In this document: positions 35,697-43,833 of the stretch, one piece after another | Numbering within the stretch: the first letter of the stretch is position 1 | How the letters are laid out: every line of letters begins with the position of its first letter | Source of the DNA: Palsa-506 sp963836355 | Lineage (GTDB): Bacteria > Actinomycetota > Actinomycetes > Streptosporangiales > Streptosporangiaceae | Direction: 5' to 3' | Length of the DNA: 64,000 nt | Assembly: GCA_963836355.1 (NCBI GenBank) | Contig: CAWIJO010000001.1 | Coordinates: 66,107 to 130,106 of the forward strand | The notes under the pieces: model-generated | The model's input: only the letters and a program-made list of their open reading frames with translations | The model's database searches: none | Told to the model about the DNA's origin: nothing | Translations under genes and position numbers: made by a program

Positions 35697-37820
35697 TCAG
35701 GGCTGGTGAAGCCGGGTTCGTGCTAGTTCGGCTGCGTATCCGGACCAGTCGCCTCCGGCCTGGCGCATCCACTGGACTGCTGTCTTCGGGGCGAGGCCGA
35801 GTGAGTCGGCGAGGACCGCGGCGGGCAGGCGGGCGGCGAGGTCGGTGAGCGCGGCGCGGCGGTATTCCGTCGCGTGGATGCCGAGGGCACGCAGGCGGCC
35901 GCCGAGCCGGCCGGGGGTGATCGGCTGGCCGGGCAGGCCGCCGGGAAACAGCCACGGCGTGGTGGCTGGTGACCCGGTCCCGGCGCGGGTGCGGCCGTTG
36001 CGGGTCAGGTCGGTCAGGGCTGCGCCGAGCGGTTCGGGGACGGGGATGTCGTGGTCGCCGAGGCGGATGTGCACGGCGCCGTCGCGGCTGGTGACCTGGC
36101 TGGTGGTCATGGCGGCGATCCGGGTTAGCTGCTGGCCGTAGAGCAGCAGCAGGCACCCGGCGGCGCGGTCGGTGGGGTCGAGGGCGTCGTCGTGGAGCAG
36201 CCGGGCGGCCAGTGCCCACCGCTGTTCCTGGCTGGCCGCAGCGCCGCTGGCGCGTACCCGGCCGGGAAAGGTGAAGGCCTGGCAGTGCCCGCGGGCAGCG
36301 GCCCAGGTCAGGAAGTCCCGCGCCTGGCCGGCGGCGGGCCCGGTGGTGAGCCAGGCGTCGACGTCGGCTTGCCGGCAGCGGGCCAGGGTAAGGCCGCGGC
36401 CGTGAAGCCAGGCCAGGAAGCCGGCGGCCGCGCGGACGTTCCGGTGGGCATGGGCGGTGTAGGTGCGCGGCCGGGCGGCGCGGCTGGCGCTGGCACGCAG
36501 CCGCCGCATCACCTGCCAGGTGGCGTAGGCCCGCGCTGCCCGCCGGGCCGCGGCGGGCTCGACCGCCTCGATCATGCGGCTGAGCCGCCGGCTGGCGCGG
36601 GCGACTTCCTCGTCGCGCGCCGGGAGCACGCCGCCGGCGATCAGCATGTGCCGGAGGAAGTCAGCCGCCCGGCGGCGCGGATCGGCGTCCAGCGCCTCGT
36701 GGGTGGCCGGCAGCTTCCCGGACGCCAGGTCCGCGAGCAGCGCTGCGCCGTGGCTCCGGCGCAGCCACTTGATCGCCGACCCTGGGGTGCGGGCCGCGCA
36801 GATCGCCCCCAGCACCGGCAGCAGCCCGGCCGGGACCTGGCCGCCGGGCCCGGCCAGCAGCGCCGCGGCCCGGCGGCGCAGGCTGCACCGGCCGCAGCGG
36901 CCGCGTTCGTAGAGCTTGTCCTCAATACCGCAGCCGGCGCAGGCGTGCGTGACGGGCAGGCCGGCGCAGCCGGCGCAGATGCCGGCATCCGGGCCGGGCG
37001 GGGCGACCAGGCGCCGCTGCTGCCCGCAGGACGCGCACCGCCCGCGGTGCTGCAGCGCGGCGGTGTAGCACGGATCGCAGACCGGGCCTTCGGGCCAGCG
37101 GGCCTGTGGCGGGCGGTCCTGGCCGCAGCGCGCGCAGGCGGCGGTTGCCCTGGGCGCGCACGACGGGCAGACCGGGCGGCTCGTGGCCGCGTAGTAGCAC
37201 CCGCGGCGCCGGCCGCACACGGCGCAGGCCGCCTCGGGCATCCGGTAGCAGTTCACGCAGATGTCCGGCCGGCCGTCACGGGCGCGGACCGCGACCGGCG
37301 CGGTCTTGCCGCAGGCCCCGCACCGGCGGCTGGCCAGGCCCGTGCGCCGCCGGCACACCCCGCACAGCGGCTGCCCGGCCATGGCGCGCATCTCGACCGG
37401 CTTGACCTTGCCGCAGGCGCTGCAGGGCTCGGCCAGCTGCCACGTCCGGCACCGCTGGCAGACCCCGCCGCCCTCGCCGCGGAACAACGGCCGGCCGGTC
37501 CGCGCGCAGGCCGCGCACGCCGGGATGGCCAGGGTGACCGACCCGCGGGCGGCCAGCTCGGCGGCCAGCCTGCCCGCAACCGGCGGGGCGCCGGCGGCAA
37601 GGGCACCCGGGTCAGCGGCCAGCGCCGCCGCCAGCTTGATCAGCGCCTGCGCGGTAGGCGCCGCCGCGGCGACCGCGGCCTCGACCGCCGGCCGGGGCAG
37701 CGAGCCTTCCGCCGCGGCCGCCAGTACCACGACCTGATCGCGGCGGCACCCAGCACAGCCCCAGCGCCAGCCGTCCGGCCCGGGCTCGTGGCCAGCCGGG
37801 CACCTCGCAGCCCCGGCCAC
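35697..37820 (-). CDS. Zinc-ribbon array protein with a degenerate tyrosine-recombinase-like C-terminus
   Basis: The 707-residue protein starts at GTG 37820, five bases after the XRE stop. Residues about 100-310 contain eight or more CxxC pairs (CAACARTG, CSACGKVKP, CGVCRRR, CGACGKTA, CAVCGRRRGC, CARCGQDRP, CASCGQQRR, CAGCGIED), a long zinc-ribbon array. The C-terminal 250 residues look like a phage-integrase fold: an N-terminal SAM-like domain (HRNVRAAAGFLAWLHGRGLT) and LLLLYGQQLTRIAAMTTSQV with the first arginine. The box II region (HATEYRRAALTDLAARLP) is degenerate, and tryptophan sits where the tyrosine is expected. It may be a DNA-binding accessory rather than an active enzyme. Confidence 0.65.
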   Translation of the reverse strand: MAGAARCPAGHEPGPDGWRWGCAGCRRDQVVVLAAAAEGSLPRPAVEAAVAAAAPTAQALIKLAAALAADPGALAAGAPPVAGRLAAELAARGSVTLAIPACAACARTGRPLFRGEGGGVCQRCRTWQLAEPCSACGKVKPVEMRAMAGQPLCGVCRRRTGLASRRCGACGKTAPVAVRARDGRPDICVNCYRMPEAACAVCGRRRGCYYAATSRPVCPSCAPRATAACARCGQDRPPQARWPEGPVCDPCYTAALQHRGRCASCGQQRRLVAPPGPDAGICAGCAGLPVTHACAGCGIEDKLYERGRCGRCSLRRRAAALLAGPGGQVPAGLLPVLGAICAARTPGSAIKWLRRSHGAALLADLASGKLPATHEALDADPRRRAADFLRHMLIAGGVLPARDEEVARASRRLSRMIEAVEPAAARRAARAYATWQVMRRLRASASRAARPRTYTAHAHRNVRAAAGFLAWLHGRGLTLARCRQADVDAWLTTGPAAGQARDFLTWAAARGHCQAFTFPGRVRASGAAASQEQRWALAARLLHDDALDPTDRAAGCLLLLYGQQLTRIAAMTTSQVTSRDGAVHIRLGDHDIPVPEPLGAALTDLTRNGRTRAGTGSPATTPWLFPGGLPGQPITPGRLGGRLRALGIHATEYRRAALTDLAARLPAAVLADSLGLAPKTAVQWMRQAGGDWSGYAAELARTRLHQP

Positions 37821-37824
37821 CGTG

Positions 37825-38139
37825 CTAGGCCCCCGCGCCCGGCAGCACCCTGGCCCGGCGTGGCCGCGGCAGCGGCCCGCGCGCGCCGGAGCCGCAGGCC
37901 CGCGGCACGGCGACCGGCTCGACCAGGTCACCAGGGCCGCAGCCGAGGATGTCGCACAGCGCGGCCAGCGTGGCCAGGCTGAGCCGTTCCGGCGTCCGGG
38001 CGACCAGCCGGTAGACCTGCTCCCGCGACAGCGCGATGCCGCGCTCGGCCAGCAGCGGCCGCAGGTCCGTGGTCGCGTACATGTCCCGCTCGGCCATCAG
38101 CCGCCGCAGGTGCCACCGGTAGCCGATCCTTGCCGCCAT
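37825..38139 (-). CDS. XRE-type helix-turn-helix protein of the recombinase element
   Basis: The 104-residue protein (MAARIGYRWHLRRLMAERDM) has a Cro/CI-like DNA-binding domain: LRPLLAERGIALSREQVYRL, ARTPERLSLATLAALCDILG, CGPGDLVEPV. Its start shares bases with the recombinase stop (TGATG), and the large zinc protein starts five bases after its own stop, so the three are translated together. It could regulate the element or help form the recombination complex. Confidence 0.75.
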   Translation of the reverse strand: MAARIGYRWHLRRLMAERDMYATTDLRPLLAERGIALSREQVYRLVARTPERLSLATLAALCDILGCGPGDLVEPVAVPRACGSGARGPLPRPRRARVLPGAGA

Positions 38140-39242
38140 CACCCGCCGTCCTCTCCTTCGTAGGCGCGCGCCAGCGCCGCGCGCAGCATCCGGTTCCGCG
38201 CGTCCTGGCCCACCGTGGTGTACGTGGCCGTGGTAGACGCCCACGAATGGCCGGCCTGCCACTGCACGAACAGCGGGTCAATGCCGTCCTCGATAAGGTG
38301 CGAGACATACGAATGCCGCAGGCAGTGCACGGAAAGATCATCCGGCAGCCCGGCCAGGCCGCGCAGCTGGGCGAACCGGTCATCGACCTGGCGGGCCGAG
38401 ATCCGCCCGCCCCGCTCGGTCAGCCACACCGCCGGATGCCCGGCCTGACTGTAGCGGGGCCGCACCTGCTCCAGGTACTGCGCCAGCGCCCCGGCCGCCC
38501 ACGGCATCACCGTGGCCACCGCCCGCCGCCGCGGCGGGCTGCCCCTCAGCGCCTTGCCGTACCGGACATGGCACGTCCCCAGGCCGCCGAGCTCAGGAGC
38601 GGCCGGGTTCGCCGCGAAGTCGGTCACGTCCAGCATCGCCGCCTCCCGGCGGCGCAGCCCCCACCCGTAGATCACCTTGAACAGCGTCGCGTCGCGGAAC
38701 GCCGCCAGCTGCCCCTTGCGCCGCGACCGCGCCGCCTCCTCCGCCAGGTCGTCGGCGGCGTCGAAGAACGCCTGCAGCTCGGCGCGCGACAGCGGGCGGC
38801 GCTCCGGCCGGCCCTCGATCTCAGCGGCATGCACCGGGCTGTTGCCGTCGTGGAACACCTGCGCCGGCACCGCCCCGGCCCGCTGCTCGCACTCGGCCAC
38901 CCACCCATAGCGCGGATCGCAGGCGTAGTCCAGGAACAGCGCAACCGCGCCCTGGTACGCCCGGACCGTCGAGTGCGCCCACCCGCCCGCGGCAAGCCAT
39001 GACTCCGCCTGCGCCGCCGTCCACTGCCACGGCCAGCCGGCGAACGCCGCGAACCTGCGCACCACCCGCTCCCGGTCGTCCACCAGCGGGCAGCTCAGCC
39101 GCCTGGCCTGCTGCTGGCGCCGCCACCCCGCCAGCATCTCCTCGAACAACGCCGGCCCTTCCGGGACCGGCACCGCCCCCTCCGCGCCGACCAGCGCCAG
39201 CGACCCCCGGCGTCCCCCCACGCCGCCCTCCCCCGCGAACAC
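38139..39242 (-). CDS. Tyrosine recombinase (integrase family)
   Basis: The 367-residue protein has an N-terminal core-binding domain (FEEMLAGWRRQQQARRLSCP, STVRAYQGAVALFLDYACDP) and a catalytic domain with R197/R198 (YGWGLRRREA), H306 and R309 (HCLRHSY), H332 (GHSW) and nucleophile Y341 (TATYT). All residues for strand exchange are present, so it may be active. It heads the three-gene element that interrupts the coupling-protein gene. It is not beside the xis gene at 30579, so I do not treat it as the integrase of the surrounding element. Confidence 0.85.
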   Translation of the reverse strand: MFAGEGGVGGRRGSLALVGAEGAVPVPEGPALFEEMLAGWRRQQQARRLSCPLVDDRERVVRRFAAFAGWPWQWTAAQAESWLAAGGWAHSTVRAYQGAVALFLDYACDPRYGWVAECEQRAGAVPAQVFHDGNSPVHAAEIEGRPERRPLSRAELQAFFDAADDLAEEAARSRRKGQLAAFRDATLFKVIYGWGLRRREAAMLDVTDFAANPAAPELGGLGTCHVRYGKALRGSPPRRRAVATVMPWAAGALAQYLEQVRPRYSQAGHPAVWLTERGGRISARQVDDRFAQLRGLAGLPDDLSVHCLRHSYVSHLIEDGIDPLFVQWQAGHSWASTTATYTTVGQDARNRMLRAALARAYEGEDGG

Positions 39243-39423
39243 GTCGAGTGCATCATCCGGTTACCCAGCGCAACCGAATCTGGGGCCACATCCTGGCATC
39301 TGCCGCAACCAGGCGCCAGGAACCCCGCCGCCACCGCGTGTCCAGGCACCAGCCACCTGCCCGGCATCCTGCCGGCCAGGTGATCAAACCCTTACAGGCC
39401 ACCGATCGCACTTCCCGGGGAAT

Positions 39424-39440
39424 GTTGCATCTGATGCAAC
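39424..39440. repeat. Palindrome at the right end of the recombinase element
   Basis: GTTGCATCTGATGCAAC, eight-base arms around one central base. It lies about ten bases inside the presumed junction with coupling-protein coding sequence and is a candidate recombinase core or binding site. Confidence 0.6.
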
Positions 39441-39449
39441 TCCGCTCAT

Positions 39450-40121
39450 TTGCGCGGCGGCGTGGAAGTAGGCGCGCATGTAGTCACTGGCCTTCGCCGA
39501 CCAGAACGTGCCGTCCTCCACGCCCTTCTGCGAGACCGCCTGGGCGAACGCGTCCGCGCGGCGGATCGCCGTCGCGTGCTCGGCGCAGCCGTCGACCGGG
39601 GACCAGCGGAACGTCGAGACGACTCCCCCGATGCCCTGCGGGTTAAAAACGTGCACCGGACCCACCGCGGCGCGGACGCCGGACGTCAGGGCGAACACGT
39701 CGGCCTTGGTGGTGGTCGAGATCACCGGCCCGGGATAACGCAGGATCACGTGCGCGAGGAACGCGGTCTTGAACGTCCGCGGCGGCGCGATCAGCAGCAG
39801 ATGCTCCTCCAGCGGCACCTGCAGCCGGTGCCGGTAGTGCGCCCGGCCCAGCCCCACCGAATGCAGCCGCGGCCGGCGCGCCCGCTGCCAGAACGAGCAG
39901 GAGCGGCGGAATCCGGCCGGACTTGCGGAACGCCGCCAGACGCCCCCACCGCAGCCACAACTCCCCCACGGTGGCGAACCCGCGGCCCGGGTGCAGCCGC
40001 AGATGCAACCGGAACCGGGTGTGGCGCACCCGGTGCCGCGGCAGCCCCGGCCGGGCAGGAACGCCCACTTCCACCCGGCCGCGACCGTGAGCACGACGGC
40101 CAGGATGATGACGTATTTCAT
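39450..40121 (-). pseudogene. Type IV coupling protein (VirD4/TraG-like), N-terminal half
   Basis: ATG 40121 overlaps the stop of the Spd gene (ATGA). It begins MKYVIILAVVLTVAAGWKWA, one membrane helix, then after frame changes HLRLHPGRGFATVGELWLRW, LEEHLLLIAPPRTFKTAFLA (Walker A, degenerate APPRTFKT), PGPVISTTTKADVFALTSGV and VEDGTFWSAKASDYMRAYFH. This is the start of the coupling ATPase whose C-terminal half is at 34667-35632. The coding breaks off in the sequence FHAAA at the palindrome-bearing end of the inserted element. Coupling proteins pass the relaxase-DNA complex to the mating channel at the membrane. Confidence 0.7.
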
Positions 40122-41072
40122 GACCTGCTCCCGTTCTGTGCTGCCAGCACTGCCTTGCGCAGCGCCGTCCTGGCCGCCCCGGTATTCAGCCCGGCCTGCG
40201 GTGCCAGCTCCGCGGAGAATCCGCGCCACGTCCGTGACCGGCACAGCCGCCAGCGGCCCGTGATGCTCGGTCACCAGGGCGAGGAACCGGGCCGTCTTCG
40301 TGCCGCTCCTGGGACCCTGCCGGGCATTGCCCAGGGCACGCCGGGGTGCGGTGATCGCCGGGACCGGCCGTTCGGCGGTGACCCGGCGGCCCGGGGCGAC
40401 CGGGCATTCCTCGATCACCCACCGGCGGAACCCGGCCAGCGTCGAGCCCGGCGCGAGCGCCAGGCGCAGCAGCCACAGCGCCAGGCCGCCCAGCACCGCC
40501 AGCGGCGTGACCTGCTCATCAGCCAGCCGGACATTCAGCGCTTTGTGCCGGGCGATCGCCCAGGCGCGGACGACGCCGATCAGTGTGTCGCTGGCCAGCC
40601 CGTAGGCCACCGGCGGCATCGCCCAGATCGCCAGGCTGCGCCACCCGGGGCTTGCGGCGATCGCATTCATGAACACGCTCACCGCGACCGATGCCACGTT
40701 CAGCGCCCGGGCCCGGATCGCCCGGCGGCCGTGCAGCGCCAGCGCGATCCCCAGCGACGCGAACACCACCGCAGCCGCGTCCGGGATCGCGGCCTCCAGG
40801 CCGGCGACCACCGCCAGCCGCCGCGCCGCGAAGATCATCCGGTACTGCGCCGTGAAACTCACCACCGCCGCCGCGCCCGCCAGCACGCTCAACCCGGCCA
40901 CGGCGTTACGCAGCCACCCCGCGGAACGATCGGCATGTGTTCCCAGGTGAATCACCCGGCTCGCGGGCCCACCAGTGGACAGCTCCGGCGCAAGGTGCAG
41001 CGGCGCCTGGCCGTCGCCGCCGCGCGCGGGCGTGGCCCGCCTTCGCGAGCGCGGCTGCTGATGCGGCCTCAT
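40118..41072 (-). CDS. DUF2637/Spd-like plasmid spread membrane protein (one frameshift near its end)
   Basis: ATG 41072 overlaps the preceding stop. Four hydrophobic helices (GWLRNAVAGLSVLAGAAAVV, SFTAQYRMIFAARRLAVVAG, AAVVFASLGIALALHGRRAI, NVASVAVSVFMNAIAASPGW) match DUF2637, found in Spd proteins that promote plasmid spread within mycelia. The cytosolic C-terminus (FLALVTEHHGPLAAVPVTDV) resembles a small winged helix; its last part (SAELAPQAGLNTGAARTALR to NGSRS) is in a second frame, so one base is out of step near 40215. Located just before the coupling-protein gene, as in AICEs. Confidence 0.7.
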
Positions 41073-41488
41073 GCCTGGTCCGGGAAGATCTCGGCGTCCA
41101 GCTCGGCCAGCAGTCCTTCCTGCGCAGCCGGCAACACCGCGGTCATCGACTCCGGATGACCCGGCCCCAGGCCCGCCGACACCCGGCGGCGGACCGGCCC
41201 GAACGGCACCAGCCGCCGAAGCCAGCCCGCGGCCGCCAGCAGCCACGCCCGGCCCGCCGTGGCCGGGACGACCCCCGCGGCCGCGCAGCGGCGGCACGCC
41301 ATCAGCGGACGGCCCATCCGGCGTGGCCGGATCAGCCAGCCATAGTCAGCAGCCAGCTGGGCGAGAGCGGCGGCGCGGCTGGCGAAATGCGGCGGGATCC
41401 CCTCCGCGCAGGCCGGGTCGCCGAACGACCACGCCAGCCCGCAGCCATCGCACGACGGGATCAGGTAGGAGATCTTCCGGAAACCCAT
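41069..41488 (-). CDS. Small zinc-ribbon-like transfer-block protein
   Basis: The 139-residue protein begins MGFRKISYLIPSCDGCGLAW and has CDGCG and, near residue 64, CRRCAAAG, a probable zinc pair separated by a helical segment (FASRAAALAQLAADYGWLIR). The rest is a basic, hydrophobic tail. Its start overlaps the previous stop (TAATG) and its stop overlaps the Spd start (ATGA). Known as a conserved companion in actinobacterial integrative elements; function unknown. Confidence 0.65.
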   Translation of the reverse strand: MGFRKISYLIPSCDGCGLAWSFGDPACAEGIPPHFASRAAALAQLAADYGWLIRPRRMGRPLMACRRCAAAGVVPATAGRAWLLAAAGWLRRLVPFGPVRRRVSAGLGPGHPESMTAVLPAAQEGLLAELDAEIFPDQA

Positions 41489-41861
41489 TACCCGGCCCTC
41501 CCGGCCAGCCCGGCGATGAGCCCGCCGACCGGCAACTGGCGGAGCGAGACCGCTGCAGGCCCGGGATCAGCGAGCGCGGTGACGACGTTCGTGTTCACGA
41601 GAGGCCCGATCCGTTCCGGCCAGGCGCTAGCGGCGGCTCGCCATCCGCGCTCGCGGTCCAAGCCGCTGGGACGTCGGCCCGGTCCGGCAGGTAGGCGTAG
41701 AGGCCGAAGACACGGCGGGCGATCGCGGCGCTGAGGCCGCGCGGCCGGCAGGCCAGCGAAGCGGCGCGTTCCTGCCGCCACACTCCCGCCCGCAGCACAG
41801 CGAGCGGGACCACGAAAGTGATGATCACGATGGCGGCTAAGCCGGCCAGGACGGTTTCCAT
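41488..41861 (-). CDS. Small membrane protein heading the transfer operon, probable frameshift
   Basis: The start frame gives METVLAGLAAIVIITFVVPL, an N-terminal helix, and REISLACRPRGLSAA-like basic text through LPDRADVPAAWTAS, then stops near 41595. The adjacent frame continues with WPERIGPLVNTNVVTALADP, GPAAVSLRQLPVGGLIAGLA and stops at 41488, overlapping the next start. One frame change near 41640 would give a 124-residue protein. First gene of the minus-strand block, read from a divergent promoter region. Confidence 0.45.
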
Positions 41862-42007
41862 GACACGCAGCGTGCGCCGGAACGGGCGGACGCCATCACC
41901 GCACAGCCGGACGCCTGCCAGACGTCTTCCGCGTGGCTGGACGCCGGCAAGACGTCCCGGCTAGGGTGTTGCCGTCCTGGACGTCCTGCCTCTTTGCGGT
42001 CGGGTGT
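41862..42007. promoter_or_regulatory. Divergent promoter region with three spaced GACGTC palindromes
   Basis: GACGTC occurs at 41921-41926, 41951-41956 and 41980-41985, spaced 30 and 29 bases apart, between the minus-strand transfer operon and the plus-strand XRE-DUF5919 gene. Regular spacing near three helical turns suggests an operator. The adjacent XRE regulator is the natural candidate to bind it; this is inference. Confidence 0.45.
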
Positions 42008-42752
42008 ATGCCGAACGAACGGTTGCGTGCCGCGCTGCTCGAGCACGGGGTCACGCCTGCCGTCATCGGCGAGGAAATCGGCGTCGACCAGAAAACAGTG
42101 GAACGCTGGATCGCCGGACGGGCTCCCCTACCGCAAGCACCGCTACGCGTTAGCCGCCCGCCTCGGCATGGACGAGGCGTACCTGTGGCCCGACGCGCTG
42201 CCCCGCGAGGTCGTCGGCGCCGCATCGGAAGCCGAGCTGCTGGCCGTCTACCCGCACCGCTGGGAGATCCCGCGGGACGTGTGGGGACAGCTGTTCACCG
42301 CGGCCGAGCGCGAGATCGGGATCCTCGTGTACTCAGGGCTGTTCCTCGCCGAGGACGCCGGCATGCAGAAGATCCTCGCCGGCAAGGCCAGGGCGGGCGT
42401 GCGGGTCCGCGTGCTGCTGGGTGACCCGGACAGCCCGCAGGTCGCCGACCGCGGCGCAGACGAGGGCATGGACGACGCCATGGCCGCGAAGATCCGCAAC
42501 GCGCTGGTCCTGTACCGGCAGCTGCGCGCCGTCGAGGGCGCGGAGTTCCGGTTCCACCAGACCATCTTGTACAACTCGATCTACCGCGCCGACGACCAGC
42601 TGCTGGTCAACACCCACATCTACGGCGTGGCCGCCGCGCATGCGCCGGTCTGGCACCTGCGCAAGGTCGCCGGCGGCGAGATCGCGACCACCTACCTGGA
42701 AAGCTTCGAGCGGGTCTGGGAAACCGCAGTGCCGGTACCGGGAGCGCAGTGA
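42008..42752 (+). CDS. XRE-family regulator with DUF5919-like domain (early frameshift)
   Basis: ATG 42008 begins MPNERLRAALLEHGVTPAVI, EEIGVDQKTVERWIAGRAP, an XRE-like helix-turn-helix. After GRAP the frame shifts by one base and continues PYRKHRYALAARLGMDEAYL, EREIGILVYSGLFLAEDAGM and FHQTILYNSIYRADDQLLVN. The C-terminal 170 residues match DUF5919, a PLD-like domain in streptomycete regulators. A paralogue at 45214 is intact and shows the expected arrangement. The gene stops one base before a Nudix gene starts, so the two form an operon. Confidence 0.65.
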
Positions 42753-43229
42753 ATGGGCCGCAGGATCGACTACTACGACGACCCGGACGCCCCGCAGGCC
42801 AACAGCATCGTCCCCTCGGTCAACGTCGCCGTCACCAACGACGCAGGCGAGGTCCTGCTGATCCGCCGCTCCGATAACGGCAACTGGGCGCTGCCCGGCG
42901 GCGCCGTCGACCTCGGCGAGTCGCTCACCCAGGCCGCCGTCCGGGAGACCCGGGAGGAGACCGGCGTCGACTGCGAGATCACCGGCCTGTCCGGCATCTA
43001 CACCGACCCCGCGCACGTGCTGCTGTACACCAGCAACGGCGAGGCCCGGCAGGAGTTCTCCATCGTCTTGACCGGCCGCGCGACCGGCGGCCAGCCGACG
43101 CCCAGCAGCGAGACATCCGAAGTCCGCTGGGCCGCCCCGGGTGACCTCGAGTCCTACGAGATGGACCGCTCGATGCGGCTCCGCGTCCGGCACTACGCCG
43201 AGCACCGCGACCAGCCCTATATCGGCTAG
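42753..43229 (+). CDS. Nudix hydrolase
   Basis: The 158-residue protein has a complete Nudix box at residues 50-72 (G50, E56, then R64-E65-x2-E68-E69-x-G71). The metal-binding glutamates of the REEE cluster are all present. Nudix enzymes hydrolyse nucleoside diphosphates linked to other groups. The start follows the preceding stop directly. With an XRE-DUF5919 regulator in front it may act in nucleotide housekeeping or small-molecule signalling; substrate not predictable. Confidence 0.85.
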   Translation: MGRRIDYYDDPDAPQANSIVPSVNVAVTNDAGEVLLIRRSDNGNWALPGGAVDLGESLTQAAVRETREETGVDCEITGLSGIYTDPAHVLLYTSNGEARQEFSIVLTGRATGGQPTPSSETSEVRWAAPGDLESYEMDRSMRLRVRHYAEHRDQPYIG

Positions 43230-43824
43230 CAGCCCGCCAGGACCCGGGCCCGGGCTAGCGATACGGGACGCAGGCGCGGACGCGGCTTTCCGGTGCTGGA
43301 CGCGCGCTACCGCGCTGGCCAGTTCCGGCGCCGAGCGCGTGATCGCGCGGCTGACCAGGTCGCCGGGCGCGTAGCGGGCGCGGATGTCGTCCAGGCGCCG
43401 CGCGACCGGCATACGGTGGCCATCCGGGCCGGTGGTCATGTCGCAGTAGGTCAGCGCATCGGCGAGATCACGGCGGGCCGGCCGGAACTCTGCGGTCAGG
43501 TCCCCGGCGAGGCCGCGCTCGGCGGCCTCGTTAATCGCGCAGGAATGATAGGCGACCAGCCGGCAGAGCATGCCGCTGGCGCCTTCGGCGTCGCGCAGGT
43601 GACGGGCGCCATCCAGCGGATGGAATCCCGTGCTGGCGACACCGGGCGCATAGCCGATGTCATGCAGCCACGCCGCAGCCGTCAGCAGGTCACCATCCCG
43701 GCCGAGGACCGGGGCCAGCGTCCGCGCCGCCGCGGCGACCCCCTGGGTGTGCGCCCACCGGCGCGGCAGTGCCTTGGCGAGGAGGCGGCGGGCGGTGGCC
43801 TCGGCCCATTCTGCTTGCGCTCAT
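43230..43824 (-). CDS. HD-domain hydrolase (5' frameshift, end uncertain)
   Basis: The protein-like frame reads WAEATARRLLAKALPRRWAH, TQGVAAAARTLAPVLGRDGD, AAAWLHDIGYAPGVASTGFH and GARHLRDAEGASGMLCRLVA, with the paired HD of a metal-dependent phosphohydrolase (AAWLHDIGYAP) and a later YHSCA. The ATG at 43824 is one base out of phase with this frame, so a shift lies within the first six codons. The frame stays open past 43229 without a stop; the natural end is unclear. It begins ten bases after the methyltransferase stop, suggesting an operon. Confidence 0.55.
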
Positions 43825-43833
43825 GGACAGACA

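Larger units (their letters stand above)
35632..39450. mobile_element. Three-gene tyrosine-recombinase element inserted in the coupling-protein gene
   Basis: The stretch between the two halves of the coupling-protein gene holds exactly three minus-strand genes with overlapping or five-base junctions: a complete tyrosine recombinase, a small XRE-type protein and a large zinc-ribbon recombinase-like protein. The right end carries the palindrome GTTGCATCTGATGCAAC (39424-39440), and both ends contain TGAGCGG in inverted orientation. Boundaries are approximate, deduced from where coupling-protein coding breaks off. The layout recalls multi-recombinase transposons such as RIT and Tn554-like elements, but I cannot match it to a named one. 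Confidence 0.65.

Noticed and set aside
36192..37982. Plus-strand open frame of 596 codons
   Set aside because: Shadow of the zinc-ribbon protein on the minus strand; composition is Ala/Gly/Pro/Arg noise.
38139..39242. Integrase of the surrounding AICE-like element
   Set aside because: It lies 7.5 kb from xis, inside the coupling-protein gene, and is part of its own three-gene unit.
39450..41159. Plus-strand open frame of 569 codons
   Set aside because: Antisense to the Spd and coupling genes; arginine/proline-rich without any motif.
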